DNA of 62,932 bases from Nostoc sp. NMS4. Its GTDB lineage: Bacteria > Cyanobacteriota > Cyanobacteriia > Cyanobacteriales > Nostocaceae. The notes under the pieces were generated by a model. The model was given only the letters and a program-made list of their open reading frames with translations. It did not search any database and was not told where the DNA came from. Both the position numbers and the translations under genes were made by a program. Below, piece after piece: positions 43,510-52,186 of the stretch (its first letter is position 1; every line of letters begins with the position of its first letter). The stretch spans positions 29,488 to 92,419 of the forward strand of contig NZ_JABXKI010000111.1 in NCBI RefSeq assembly GCF_017115095.1. The letters run 5' to 3'.

Positions 43510-43857
43510 TCAGACCAACTTTTTGTTTATGGTTTGCAGCACAGTCAACTTGGTTCCCACACGTTGATACTGCAAGCATCCAGAGCCACTTGCAACCAAG
43601 TCTCGCCGCATTACCAAGGTGTCATTTAGTTTGACTGTACCAGCGTCTATTCTCTCAAATAAAGCAATCAGAATTGGGAACTTAATCGTACTCGCGGCGG
43701 GAAATACTTTGCTGCCACTAATATCCAAATAGTTACCCGTTTCTAAATCCACAAAAAACATCCCTGGCTTGAGGAAACTGTAGCGAGCCATCAATGCATT
43801 AATTTGAGATTTTAGTTGTAGTATTTCCTCACCTAAAGGAACTACCCCAGCAAACAT
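43510..43857 (-). pseudogene. Class A beta-lactamase-like serine hydrolase, internal fragment
   Basis: 115 residues where the family has about 300. It retains the region before the active site (LKPGMFFVDLETGNYLDISG) and the S-x-x-K motif in AASTIKFPI, then ends prematurely after GTKLTVLQTINK. The signal peptide, SDN and KTG motifs are missing. The start sits 7 bases after the desaturase stop with no ribosome site. It is a decayed gene, not a resistance determinant. Confidence 0.85.
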
Positions 43858-43864
43858 AGAAGCT

Positions 43865-44986
43865 TTACGCTTCGTTGGCTCTCTCTAGGTCGATGGATTG
43901 TGCCGCTTGACGAAACGATGCTATCGACGTGAGGCGATTGGAGGGACAATCCCACAAAATGTATTTGAAGCAATCAGGAATATCTACCATTCGCAGCGTT
44001 TTTGCACTTCTAAGCAGGTGAATATTTTGATTGTGGCAAGCTTGGAGGTTGTAATTGGGGATTCTGTCGCAAAGATGATGAATGTTATGGTAGCCGATAT
44101 CGGCGGAAAACCACTTTAAAACGGTGGGTAACTCCAGATAACTGCTGCCCTTAATTGCTCCTTCGAGATAGTCCCACCCTTCAGTCTTGTGGGCGTAAGA
44201 GCCATCAAAGTTGTGCTGAACAAAGAAGACGCAGATGAGGATTGCCGCAGCACAAGTTAGCGTGATTGAGTAAACGCTCACGAAAAAACCAAATCCAAGT
44301 AAATACCCCAGAAAAATCCAGATGCCGATTACACAAATGTTATTGAACAACAGATGCCAAAATTCAGCCGCAGTGTACCAATTTCTAGACTTATGAGAGG
44401 AGATGATTCGAGGTAAATCCATAAAAGGATCTTGCTGCAAGCAAGTCAGTAGATGAGTGATAAAATCATATATTCCGGCAATCAGGGCGAGTCTTGGCTT
44501 AATCGCGACATAGAAAAAACCTCCCGGAAAGATCATGAATGGGTGCCTCAGTAATTCATAACGCCTTTGGGCAGATGGACTGAGGCGAGCAAACTCCTCT
44601 GTAGAGAGTAATGCACTAGGACCGCGATAGCGTTGCCAATCACCGTTGGTTTTGTGGTGATAGGCATGTCCTCTTGACCACGGATATTGAGGGATCGCGT
44701 TGATCACCCCCAGAATAAAACCGATAATTTGATTAACCCTTTTTGAACGAAAGAGTGAATAGTGTCCGCAATCATGCATTAAAGAAAAACAACGCGCTGA
44801 AAACAGCGTCATCAAAACTATAGTAGGCGCAAGCAACCAAAAACAAATAGCAGCTGCTTTGTGTGCTAAAAACCATAAAACCACATAAGGCACAACCGTA
44901 TTCAGAATTTGATAAGTTGCCCGCAAGTCTCTGCTGTTCATGTAAGGACTCAGGACAAAATCCGACTTTTTCACTGCGGTTTCCAT
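43865..44986 (-). CDS. Membrane fatty-acid desaturase
   Basis: 373 residues with the three histidine boxes of acyl-lipid desaturases: HDCGH (about 91-95), HAYHH (about 127-131) and HNIHH (about 299-303). Hydrophobic pairs lie at about 30-75 and 210-260. It introduces a double bond into membrane lipid acyl chains with ferredoxin as electron donor in cyanobacteria. The closest match by eye is the DesA/delta-12 group, but regiospecificity cannot be read from sequence. The ATG overlaps the end of a preceding frame, and the gene follows small genes of uncertain function. Confidence 0.9.
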   Translation of the reverse strand: METAVKKSDFVLSPYMNSRDLRATYQILNTVVPYVVLWFLAHKAAAICFWLLAPTIVLMTLFSARCFSLMHDCGHYSLFRSKRVNQIIGFILGVINAIPQYPWSRGHAYHHKTNGDWQRYRGPSALLSTEEFARLSPSAQRRYELLRHPFMIFPGGFFYVAIKPRLALIAGIYDFITHLLTCLQQDPFMDLPRIISSHKSRNWYTAAEFWHLLFNNICVIGIWIFLGYLLGFGFFVSVYSITLTCAAAILICVFFVQHNFDGSYAHKTEGWDYLEGAIKGSSYLELPTVLKWFSADIGYHNIHHLCDRIPNYNLQACHNQNIHLLRSAKTLRMVDIPDCFKYILWDCPSNRLTSIASFRQAAQSIDLERANEA

Positions 44987-45002
44987 TAAATAAAACTTTC
45001 TC

Positions 45003-45194
45003 CTAGCGGCTGAAGTTCTTTTTGGGGTAAGTTGAAATAACTGGTAGCATTGACTTGACAGCGCCGCCTAATGTAGGATAGCGCACCTCGTACAAACGGA
45101 GATAGTCGGAATTTGTGAGTCCCATGTAATAATCTATCGCCGCATTTTGGTAGCGAGTAGATTTCGGAATCTTGCTTAATTGTGGTTTGAGCAT
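45003..45194 (-). CDS. Small hypothetical protein, 63 residues
   Basis: The sequence SKIPKSTRYQNAAIDYYMGL, TNSDYLRLYEVRYPTLGGAV has protein-like composition and is more plausible than the overlapping 94-codon frame (44986-45270). It lies between the 45213 gene and the desaturase on the same strand. No recognised domain or strong ribosome site. Confidence 0.45.
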   Translation of the reverse strand: MLKPQLSKIPKSTRYQNAAIDYYMGLTNSDYLRLYEVRYPTLGGAVKSMLPVISTYPKKNFSR

Positions 45195-45212
45195 TGAGGA
45201 ATAAAGTAAGTA

Positions 45213-45653
45213 TTAGGGCATTAAGCTTGGTTGAAATTCTGACCATCGCTTGCAAACTTGTTCGTAGCAATCGGGTGGAGTAATTTTTAGTTGGTGTAAA
45301 AAATTAACCTCAATCTGAGGTTCCGCCTTTAGCACCAGAAGAATATCTTGATGGGGATTGTATGTTGCGACTGCTGAGAAAATTGATGAGATTATAGATG
45401 AGTTAAGTGATTGTGATCGCAAGTAAAACCCAATCAGATCCCAGGGGAGAAATTGGAGAGTAAAGGGAACTGTATCAAGACTTGTATTTGTAGGGTGAGT
45501 AAGTTTAGTATCCACATCACAAATAACAATTCCCCGCCCAAATGACTGAAATCCCTTCCATCCTGTGTAACCGATTACCAGCAGATTATTATGAATAAAA
45601 CTATTTTGCCAGTAGCCAAAATTTCCTTGCCAAACACTATTGGATGGTCGCAT
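45213..45653 (-). CDS. Uncharacterised protein next to CobW tail fragment
   Basis: I chose the ATG at 45653 because GAAGGAAG precedes it. The 146-residue product (VWQGNFGYWQNSFIHNNLLV, RGIVICDVDTKLTHPTNTSL, TPPDCYEQVCKRWSEFQPSL) looks like a complete small domain with no membrane segment. It overlaps the end of the CobW fragment by 17 bases, so the two were probably coupled before the truncation. Function not recognised. Confidence 0.65.
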   Translation of the reverse strand: MRPSNSVWQGNFGYWQNSFIHNNLLVIGYTGWKGFQSFGRGIVICDVDTKLTHPTNTSLDTVPFTLQFLPWDLIGFYLRSQSLNSSIISSIFSAVATYNPHQDILLVLKAEPQIEVNFLHQLKITPPDCYEQVCKRWSEFQPSLMP

Positions 45654-45852
45654 TAACTTCCTTCTCCAACACCAATGATTCAATGCGAACCTGCTCAAGC
45701 TCTCGTCCAATCAATACTAATCGCGTTTGACGGGGTTCCTGGGGTTGCCAAAGATAGTCATAAAAGTAGTCAAATCGATTACCAACACCCTGTAATACCA
45801 GACGGATAGCTTTGTTTGGAACTGGTACAAATCCCTTAATTCGATAATTCAT
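45637..45852 (-). pseudogene. C-terminal fragment of a CobW/COG0523 G3E GTPase
   Basis: 71 residues: KGFVPVPNKAIRLVLQGVGN, RFDYFYDYLWQPQEPRQTRL, VLIGRELEQVRIESLV. This is the C-terminal CobW_C domain; the GTPase domain with its P-loop and CxCC motif is absent upstream, where there is only non-coding DNA with an ATTATGAATTATGAATT repeat. COG0523 proteins are metallochaperones for zinc or cobalt. The remnant is probably non-functional. Confidence 0.75.
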
Positions 45853-45975
45853 AATTCATAATTACGTTTTGTGACGGGGATTTAGCTAGGCTTCAATTTG
45901 TTCTGCCTTTAGAACTAGGGGAATCAAACCCCCAAACTTAGTTAAAATCCAAATATTCATAAATAGCTGCGATCG

Positions 45976-46977
45976 CTACCTAACCAAGCTTGAGGGATTT
46001 TGGTTAGCAAAGTTTCTGTGCATGAATTCTGTGCTTCCATTTGCCCGCACAGCCCAGAACATTCCAAATCGACACAATCCTGCACCAAACGCCAAACGCA
46101 TCAGTAAAAGCGTCGGTACCTCGCGCACAGACTTGATGAAACCAGACAGCCCAAAACGCACTAATCCCTCTGGTCGAGCCACTCCTTGCCAAATCGAATC
46201 GAACCAAGAAGGAAGGGTTTCTTGCGTCCAGTCTGCCGTAATTACCTCCCCTTCAACTAATTCTGTCCCTGCCAAAAGCTCGGAAAAGCCTTCAATACTG
46301 GAAAAAGCTGGATGAGACCACTGATCGAGGAGTTGCTGCATTACTCGTTTCTCCCAAAAATTTAGCGGCTTTTGGCGGTCATCCTTCTGATTCCAGTCAG
46401 CTACAACCAACAGTCCACCAGGCTTTAGCACCCGCATTAATTCTCTAGCAAAAACGGTTTTATCTGGCATGTGGGGGCCTGCTTCGATTGACCAGACCAC
46501 ATCAAAACTGGCATCTGGAAACGACAATGCCATTGCATCATCAACCGCAAACTGGGCGTTTAGCCCAAGGGGTGTTAACTCCTGGGCGCGTTTCACCTGA
46601 ATAGGACTGATGGTAATCCCTGTGACAGCAAACCCATAATCTCGCGCTAAAATCCGACTGCTGCCCCCAATACCACAGCCAACATCTAAGACGGTACTAC
46701 CAGGGGGTAATTTTTCTATTCCACCCCATTTAACCATAGAATGTACAAAGTCAGATTTAGCAGCCAGAAAATCCTTTCGTCGTGGCGGCGAACCGTAGTG
46801 ACCAAGGTGAATGTGTTCTCCCCAATAAAACTCTACGATCCCGTCAAGAGTCCATTGATCGTAGGAATTGGCAACTGTGGATGAGGATTGATACTTGCGG
46901 GCAGTTAGGAAATAAGCCGCAATTCCAATTACTAATAGCAGAAAAAAAACAATTACAGAATATAATAAACTTGGCAT
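45976..46977 (-). CDS. MPBQ/MSBQ-type methyltransferase, membrane-anchored
   Basis: 333 residues. An N-terminal transmembrane helix (LLYSVIVFFLLLVIGIAAYF) precedes a Rossmann methyltransferase domain with SAM motif I VLDVGCGIGGSSRILA (about 95-110), and VDDAMALSFPDASFDVVWSI then VLKPGGLLVVADW. The overall pattern, including YDQWTLDGIVEFYWGEHIHL near the start, follows the cyanobacterial 2-methyl-6-phytylbenzoquinol methyltransferase (Synechocystis Sll0418). That enzyme methylates the aromatic ring in tocopherol and plastoquinone synthesis at the membrane. A plasmid copy next to a desaturase suggests an accessory membrane-lipid or redox cluster; the chromosome may have another. Confidence 0.85.
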   Translation of the reverse strand: MPSLLYSVIVFFLLLVIGIAAYFLTARKYQSSSTVANSYDQWTLDGIVEFYWGEHIHLGHYGSPPRRKDFLAAKSDFVHSMVKWGGIEKLPPGSTVLDVGCGIGGSSRILARDYGFAVTGITISPIQVKRAQELTPLGLNAQFAVDDAMALSFPDASFDVVWSIEAGPHMPDKTVFARELMRVLKPGGLLVVADWNQKDDRQKPLNFWEKRVMQQLLDQWSHPAFSSIEGFSELLAGTELVEGEVITADWTQETLPSWFDSIWQGVARPEGLVRFGLSGFIKSVREVPTLLLMRLAFGAGLCRFGMFWAVRANGSTEFMHRNFANQNPSSLVR

Positions 46978-47549
46978 TTTTTTGAACGATCTTGTACACC
47001 TATTTGAGTCGATCCAACGGTTTACTCATTGCTGCTCGTCCTGAATCAGAGGAGTGATTTCGTAACTACCCACGGTCGGCAATCGCAATATAAATCATCC
47101 GATACATCGATATTGCAATGTTTTGAACATCTTGAATAATTTTCCCTTGCAGTAGACTGGGCTTGTGTTTGCCTTGAGGAAGAGCCGTTTGTTTAACAAA
47201 GGGATGAATAGCAGTAGGAATCTTCCCAGTTCGGTGAAGATAGAATTTCGGCATGATAATTAACTGAACTATTATTTAGTAACTTAGCAATTCCTATGCG
47301 TGATTGGGAAGAGTTTTTTGTTGCTGTGACTATATTCCAAGTGATACTCTCATCCTGGAGTGGCGATCGCGATCGCTGCATCTCAAGACACAACTTGTAC
47401 CGGAAATTAATCGCTTACCCTCTCATAGAAAGTCGTAATCTGTAGCGGATTGATATGTGGAGCTATGAGAACGTAAAGCTGAGTAGTTGTAGAAATTTTC
47501 ATAAAAATACTTATCTGTGCCTCGCAGATGTACAAAAATTACAAGTCAA
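46978..47549. other. Intergenic between methyltransferase and riboswitch
   Basis: The minus strand below the riboswitch holds only short frames: 31 codons from about 47500, and 62 codons at 47066-47254 (MPKFYLHRTGKIPTAIHPFV). None has a clear ribosome site or recognisable domain. Something that the riboswitch once controlled may have been lost here. One double HIP1-like site lies near 47366. Confidence 0.5.
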
Positions 47550-47665
47550 CTTCGGCGGGCATTCTGACTCACAAGGCAAGCCTTGTTTACATCTGCGGGA
47601 CAGCGCCGGATTTACACCGGACTTTCCCCGTTTCCTCTAGCGGCTGTTCCCCACTAGAACCGAGA
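47550..47665 (-). promoter_or_regulatory. Cobalamin (B12) riboswitch
   Basis: On the minus strand the sequence contains the family's landmark pieces in order: GGGGAAAGTCCGGTG, TAAATCCGGCGCTGTCCCGC, then after a variable hairpin GTGAGTCAGAATGCCCGCC. These match the cobalamin riboswitch core (GGUG...AAUCCGG..CUGUCCCGC...GAGUCAG.AU.CC.GCC). It should repress downstream genes when adenosylcobalamin is bound, but no B12 or cobalt gene follows directly. Confidence 0.88.
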
Positions 47666-47711
47666 TTCATCTGAATACTAACACAACTGCGATTTGCTTG
47701 CATAAAAATCA

Positions 47712-47957
47712 ATGGTCAGTCTATACTTGCATTTGCTATTAATCGGGACAAGTCTTATTCTTTACCAAGCGTTTATTTTCTACTCAGCGTTGCGAGGTCG
47801 TTTCCTATTACTTAGTAAACATCTTGCAAAAGTAACAAATGCCAAATTATTGGGGCGCATAGTAAAGGTTACTGGGTTTGGGGAAATTCCATCCCTTTAC
47901 CCTACTTCTGCAATAAGTAATCTTGAGCGTGATTTTCTAAAAGAAGTTTGCAGGTAA
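47712..47957 (+). CDS. Short membrane-anchored hypothetical protein
   Basis: 81 residues with one N-terminal hydrophobic helix (LYLHLLLIGTSLILYQAFIF) and a basic remainder. No ribosome site of note; divergent from the riboswitch. It may be a real small protein or a random frame. Confidence 0.35.
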   Translation: MVSLYLHLLLIGTSLILYQAFIFYSALRGRFLLLSKHLAKVTNAKLLGRIVKVTGFGEIPSLYPTSAISNLERDFLKEVCR

Positions 47958-48098
47958 TAGTCATTTTGGCTCAATAGGTATTTCGGGGAGATGGAATAGA
48001 GAGGATTAGACTGCTAACATCCTAACGATTCTACCTGTATATTAACAAACACTTGCAGGCGCTTTGCTAGTTATTAAAAGTATCTAAGCCCAAGAAAA

Positions 48099-48539
48099 TT
48101 ACCATTTTTTGTAAGGGAGGAATTTACCTGACATAACAATTTTCACGCGTTCGCCTTTTGGGTCTTCTTCCTTGTCTACATTCAAGGTAAAATCAATAGC
48201 ACTCATAATTCCATCACCAAACTTTTCTTGAACTACATCTTTTAGTGGAAGTCCATACACCTGCATAATTTCATAGAACCGATAAATAAAAGGGTCAGTT
48301 GGAACAACAGCATCACTACCTTTTGTCGGATATTTACTCAGCTCTTTAGCATCGTCTATATCAAGCCCTAATGTATCAACTAGTAACTTTGCTTCTTCAG
48401 GTGAAGCACTCGCTTGGCGATAAATTACAGAGGCAATCCATACTTCGTTACATTGCAGAACTTCTGCTAATTCTGCAAAAGTCAGCCCCTTGTTTTCTTT
48501 GGCTGTTAAAAGTTTTTGGGTAATTTCAGGAATAGACAT
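48099..48539 (-). CDS. cynS: Cyanase (cyanate hydratase)
   Basis: The ATG at 48539 gives 146 residues, the family norm; a TTG-started frame is 5 codons longer. The N-terminal HTH-like domain ([24 protein letters not shown]) is followed by the catalytic domain with [17 protein letters not shown] (catalytic Arg and Glu) and [11 protein letters not shown] (catalytic Ser), then [18 protein letters not shown], the invariant end. It converts cyanate and bicarbonate to ammonia and CO2 as a decamer, detoxifying cyanate and providing nitrogen. It stands alone here without the CynABD transporter. Confidence 0.95.
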   Translation of the reverse strand: MSIPEITQKLLTAKENKGLTFAELAEVLQCNEVWIASVIYRQASASPEEAKLLVDTLGLDIDDAKELSKYPTKGSDAVVPTDPFIYRFYEIMQVYGLPLKDVVQEKFGDGIMSAIDFTLNVDKEEDPKGERVKIVMSGKFLPYKKW

Positions 48540-48704
48540 TTGAACGTAAAACAAGATTGGATTTATACATTAACAAGCATACACTAACTCAACGTATGAA
48601 GCTCAAAACCCAGTTTCTGTCTCTTTTTTAAAACTTGGCTAAGATTTTTTTGACCAGAGTAATGTAAGAGCGATTATTTACCGCTCCTTTGCTCCTATTA
48701 ACTT

Positions 48705-49910
48705 TTAGCCTGGTGTTAGCTTTAATTCTTTAGATTTACTGGAGTTGACCATTTTCATCAAGTGCTGATTTAGATAACTTTGCGCCGAAATGTACAAACT
48801 TTCCCAAATCTCTTGATTGCGGCTGATTTTAGTACCGACTGTATTTCCTGCTGTTTTCTCCGACACTAAGTATTTGCGGAAGTAGTTATTCCACAGGTGT
48901 TGGAGAAAATCTTCAGCAAATTCGTTAAACGGCAGAATCCATTTATAGTCCTTGTCTAGAAATACCCGATATGATGCGATTATCGGTAGTGCCAGGTCGG
49001 TTGGCGCACCAAACCCAAAAGAGTACTTGCTGTCCGGCAATAACGTCGTTTTACGTATATCAATTGATGCTAAATCGTTCACACCCTTTCTTCTGGGGTT
49101 GCTGATATGTTCTTGGATTATTTCGTACAGTCTTTGCTCTATCCACAGAGCATGAGTCAAGAGAGGCAGTAAAGCAGTTAATCTTTCCCTTTCTGCGTCT
49201 GTGATGTTAGAGGGAAGACTCATCCCTGCTGGGTGCTTGGTTCGTTTATTGCCATCGGGGTTGTATTTATTTCTGTCGAGGCAGTAAAGGAGCTTGAGCA
49301 AATGGGTGACATTGCACTGGGCATTTCTGGGAGCGCCGCTTTGGTTTTGGTAATAGGCAATGCGGAATTTTCTATCTTCCTTCTGTTCTAACTGAGCTAA
49401 GTACTGCTTGATGAATTTGTAATCACCTCTGGCGTTGACTTTGGAGCGAGAATCTACTGGCGTTGTAGTATTACTTGCCAGGGCTATGTCTAGTGCTGAT
49501 TCTTCAGTCAGTCCGATGTGAATCGTAACTTTTACCCTAGCTTCGGTTAAATTGTAGTTGTAATTTTTCGCTTGCTCAAAAGCTAAAACTGTATGCCCTC
49601 CGTTGATAATGCCATCACTACCACCCTCTGATGCTTCTAAGACTTCTAGCTCTAGTTCAGTTTTGTTCTTGACAGGCTTAACTTTATTGGCTGACAGAAC
49701 GATTCCGCTATGACGAGAGAAGAATTTTTCGGGTTCGGTTGTCAGTGAGTCGAAGACTTGTCTGTAGGTCGCACTTTTGCGGTTCGGTTCGCGGATGTTC
49801 GGTTCTAGGGGTAGGTCTGTGGGGAATGAGTCTACATGGGCGGTGGCGATGATGCAGTTTGGGTTAGCTTGAAAGTAGTTATCTATTTTGATGTTCCAAG
49901 TCTTGGGCAT
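48705..49910 (-). CDS. AIPR-family (abortive-infection phage resistance) protein
   Basis: 401 residues. The features FFSRHSGIVLSANKVKPV (about 63-80) and GGSDGIINGGHTVLAFEQAK (about 96-115) match the AIPR pattern in which a short acidic or serine-rich stretch is followed by I-I-N-G-x-Q/H-T. The C-terminal part is helical. AIPR proteins are associated with phage abortive infection and with DNA-linked RM systems, but the mechanism is poorly known. It is a single gene here with a 150-bp gap to cynS and a 220-bp gap to the toxin-antitoxin pair. Confidence 0.72.
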   Translation of the reverse strand: MPKTWNIKIDNYFQANPNCIIATAHVDSFPTDLPLEPNIREPNRKSATYRQVFDSLTTEPEKFFSRHSGIVLSANKVKPVKNKTELELEVLEASEGGSDGIINGGHTVLAFEQAKNYNYNLTEARVKVTIHIGLTEESALDIALASNTTTPVDSRSKVNARGDYKFIKQYLAQLEQKEDRKFRIAYYQNQSGAPRNAQCNVTHLLKLLYCLDRNKYNPDGNKRTKHPAGMSLPSNITDAERERLTALLPLLTHALWIEQRLYEIIQEHISNPRRKGVNDLASIDIRKTTLLPDSKYSFGFGAPTDLALPIIASYRVFLDKDYKWILPFNEFAEDFLQHLWNNYFRKYLVSEKTAGNTVGTKISRNQEIWESLYISAQSYLNQHLMKMVNSSKSKELKLTPG

Positions 49911-50129
49911 AGTTTGTTTACAATGAAGGGGAATTTCTATGTTAGCGCTGCTATAACCTTAATTATTCTCTTTCTTCACTTAGAATAAGCTACCAAATTA
50001 GCCAAATGATAAACATCACCAATCTCGCTGTATTAAACCTGTTATTTATCATGGTGAAAATTTTCTTTAATTTTGTTTCGTTTAGAGATAATATACCTTC
50101 TTTTGCTCTTAGGACAGGAACTTATCCAC

Positions 50130-50513
50130 CTATTTCAATAATTCGGTTGCTTCTTTTAATACTTGAATAATTTCCGGTTTCTGAGAACTAATCACATTAT
50201 TTGGTAAATGCTTGTGATGCGGAAAGGTAGAGATATCAGGAAAATGCGGCGTACTATCATAACGAAAAACCAGGCTATTTCGCTCATCCTGAAAATGGTA
50301 GCGATAATCAAGAAATTCCAACTGATTATCTGTAATTACTATAGCTTCGTTTATTTCTAATAAGTGTGTTTGAGCTAAACGCAATCTAATTCTTAAATTA
50401 GCCCGAAGGGATGTTAAAATTTCTTCTTCATAACGTTCTACGTAAAGATTTGGACATTGAACAATTGCTTGTTCTACTTGATTTAAATAATCAGATAGAA
50501 TGTTAGGCAGCAT
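50130..50513 (-). CDS. TumE-type (DUF6516) toxin of a toxin-antitoxin pair
   Basis: 127 residues. LPNILSDYLNQVEQAIVQCP, YVERYEEEILTSLRANLRIR and LDYRYHFQDERNSLVFRYDS followed by PHFPDISTFPHHKH match the DUF6516/TumE group, in which the FRYD and HHKH residues are conserved. It overlaps the upstream antitoxin gene by 11 bases, as typical. The biochemical activity of TumE is not well established. Confidence 0.75.
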   Translation of the reverse strand: MLPNILSDYLNQVEQAIVQCPNLYVERYEEEILTSLRANLRIRLRLAQTHLLEINEAIVITDNQLEFLDYRYHFQDERNSLVFRYDSTPHFPDISTFPHHKHLPNNVISSQKPEIIQVLKEATELLK

Positions 50514-50733
50514 AGTTCAATCTTTGCTCTATTTCTTGACGCAAAACCAGATAATGGCGGTAATCGTTTGCCCATTCTATAAATAGAGCATCATCTGGTA
50601 ATGTTCCCTGATTATACTGATAAAAAAAATCTTCAGAGTCCATTTTTTGGTGGTTTTCATACACACTGAGTCGCTTTGCAATGGCAACCAAAGCATCTAA
50701 GGATGATGTATATTGAATGGTCTGTTTACGCAT
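50503..50733 (-). CDS. Antitoxin partner of the TumE-type toxin
   Basis: 76 residues, all helical: SSLDALVAIAKRLSVYENHQ, MDSEDFFYQYNQGTLPDDAL, FIEWANDYRHYLVLRQEIEQ. The M-x-S-E-x-F segment and W-A-N-D-Y-R motif are what I associate with the cyanobacterial partner of DUF6516 proteins. It is encoded before the toxin, the usual order. No separate DNA-binding domain is apparent. Confidence 0.72.
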   Translation of the reverse strand: MRKQTIQYTSSLDALVAIAKRLSVYENHQKMDSEDFFYQYNQGTLPDDALFIEWANDYRHYLVLRQEIEQRLNYAA

Positions 50734-51101
50734 TTTATCTTTACTTCAAAATCATCATATTTTGATTATAAGTGAGCGCCACTCCAAAATTTCCTCATCG
50801 AGCGCTATTAAAATTAGGCCAATTCTCATTAAATAGTAGCTATTGTGGCGTTCCTGTATCGTCACTACTGCTTCCACACAAGGTTGTACCCCCTTTCAAC
50901 AGTCGCCAGTAGTTTCGATGGCTTGGATGACAGATACGGTGGGAGCAAGATCCCCAACCCCTGCAACAGCCAATCCACAGAAGAGTCAAGGCTGGTCACT
51001 TGATGCAACTGCCGTAACCGCTTTTTCCGTTGGCATTCGTCGAACGCAAGTGCGTCTCTGAAAGAGAAGAGAAGGTATTGCCCTTATCTCAAAACAAAAA
51101 A
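50734..51101. other. Intergenic, 368 bp
   Basis: A 72-codon frame (50843-51061) lacks a ribosome site and protein-like composition. The sequence is not repetitive. The region separates the toxin-antitoxin pair from the zinc-ribbon gene, both leftward. It may hold the promoter of the antitoxin near 50740-50800. Confidence 0.45.
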
Positions 51102-51353
51102 TCACCCCCCAATACCTTTGCCACTCTCATAGTTCATAGCTCTGGGTTTCCTCTTGCCTATAGGGACTACTTTCGATTGCTTGGGAGGTTGAGGAGGGCG
51201 GCATTTCTCGCAATATAGAGGTCTAACTCCAAAGGTTTCTCGTTGTGTGGGTTGTTCACACTGCTTACATACGAAGTTAAAAACGCGAGTATGAATTTCC
51301 CGCTTGTGCGCTCTGACAGTGTACTCTCGGACTTGGATTTCTTTGCTTGCCAT
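51102..51353 (-). CDS. Small zinc-ribbon protein, 83 residues
   Basis: Two CxxC pairs (CKQC and CEKC) 20 residues apart form a zinc ribbon: [36 protein letters not shown]. The C-terminus is basic ([19 protein letters not shown]) and likely contacts nucleic acid. Such mini-ribbons recur near plasmid DNA-processing genes in cyanobacteria. Confidence 0.75.
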   Translation of the reverse strand: MASKEIQVREYTVRAHKREIHTRVFNFVCKQCEQPTQRETFGVRPLYCEKCRPPQPPKQSKVVPIGKRKPRAMNYESGKGIGG

Positions 51354-51543
51354 TGCTTATTGCAATTAGTAACTTTTTGGATCTTAGCCTTTGCTAAGAA
51401 GATTTCAATGCTCTGGGTAAACATAATCACCCATTTTGTGAATGGGAATATGGCTACGCCAAAACCAGAGTGAGAGTTGCAACGACCAAACCCAACTGCA
51501 ACGCCTCACTACATTGAAAAATCACAAACATTTGGAGTTAATC

Positions 51544-51978
51544 ATGGATATCCAAGCTACTCTCACCCTGACGATCCAAGTAGTCGTTATGAGCTTTGTT
51601 GCGCTGATGGTTTTCGATTTCATGAATAGTTTGTGGGTTGTACCCTTACCGCCATTCGGATGGCAACTACCAGTTATTGAACAGCCCACAGTTTCCGCAA
51701 CAGCATCACAACCTACTCCAAGGGCGATCGCATTTGAGAATATTTCCGACCCTTGGACTTTAGAACTACAATCCCCTGACCATTCTGTTCCCACGCCAGC
51801 AGCTATAATCCCTTTGCCCAGACTCCGACTACTCCCACCTGCCAAAGTACAACCGACCAAACCCAAGCGGACTAAAGCAAAATCCTCCACGTCTAAGAAA
51901 TTCGCCTCAACTAGTACTAAGCACCAGTCCACCAAGCCACGCAAGATAACTGGAAAGTACCAAAAAAATTATAGTTAA
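51544..51978 (+). CDS. Single-pass membrane protein with Pro-rich, basic tail
   Basis: I chose the ATG at 51544 with GGAG six bases upstream. The 144-residue product has one N-terminal transmembrane helix (LTIQVVVMSFVALMVFDFMN), a Pro/Ser/Thr-rich middle and a very basic C-terminus (KPKRTKAKSSTSKKFASTST). It resembles a membrane anchor with a DNA- or RNA-binding tail. Function unknown. Confidence 0.7.
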   Translation: MDIQATLTLTIQVVVMSFVALMVFDFMNSLWVVPLPPFGWQLPVIEQPTVSATASQPTPRAIAFENISDPWTLELQSPDHSVPTPAAIIPLPRLRLLPPAKVQPTKPKRTKAKSSTSKKFASTSTKHQSTKPRKITGKYQKNYS

Positions 51979-52008
51979 CCCGTCCTTAGCTCAAACAATT
52001 GTAGATTG

Positions 52009-52140
52009 CCGAGAAGATAAGAGAATTGACGATAGCGACGCGGAAAGCGACTGTGCGTAGCGTCTTTTAGATTTATTCCACCCACTTGACTGCTGGGCTT
52101 GTACCAAAAACATTCAATCTCCAATCTCCAATCTTCTCGG
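52009..52140 (-). repeat. MITE-like dispersed repeat, copy 2
   Basis: The 132-bp element has perfect 10-bp terminal inverted repeats CCGAGAAGAT / ATCTTCTCGG and shares several blocks with the reverse complement of 43240-43369. It sits in the gap before the strawberry-notch gene. Confidence 0.8.
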
Positions 52141-52186
52141 TCAAACGGCTACGCCAAAGCGAAAGTGATGTATTCATATAATAGAT

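Noticed and set aside
43185..43634. 149-codon plus-strand frame
   Set aside because: It runs through the MITE-like repeat and antisense to the beta-lactamase fragment; composition is not protein-like.
44986..45270. 94-codon minus-strand frame
   Set aside because: It overlaps the more plausible 45003-45194 and 45213-45653 frames and lacks a ribosome site.
50843..51061. 72-codon plus-strand gene
   Set aside because: No ribosome site, no conserved pattern and a Thr/Ser/Gln-rich random-looking product.
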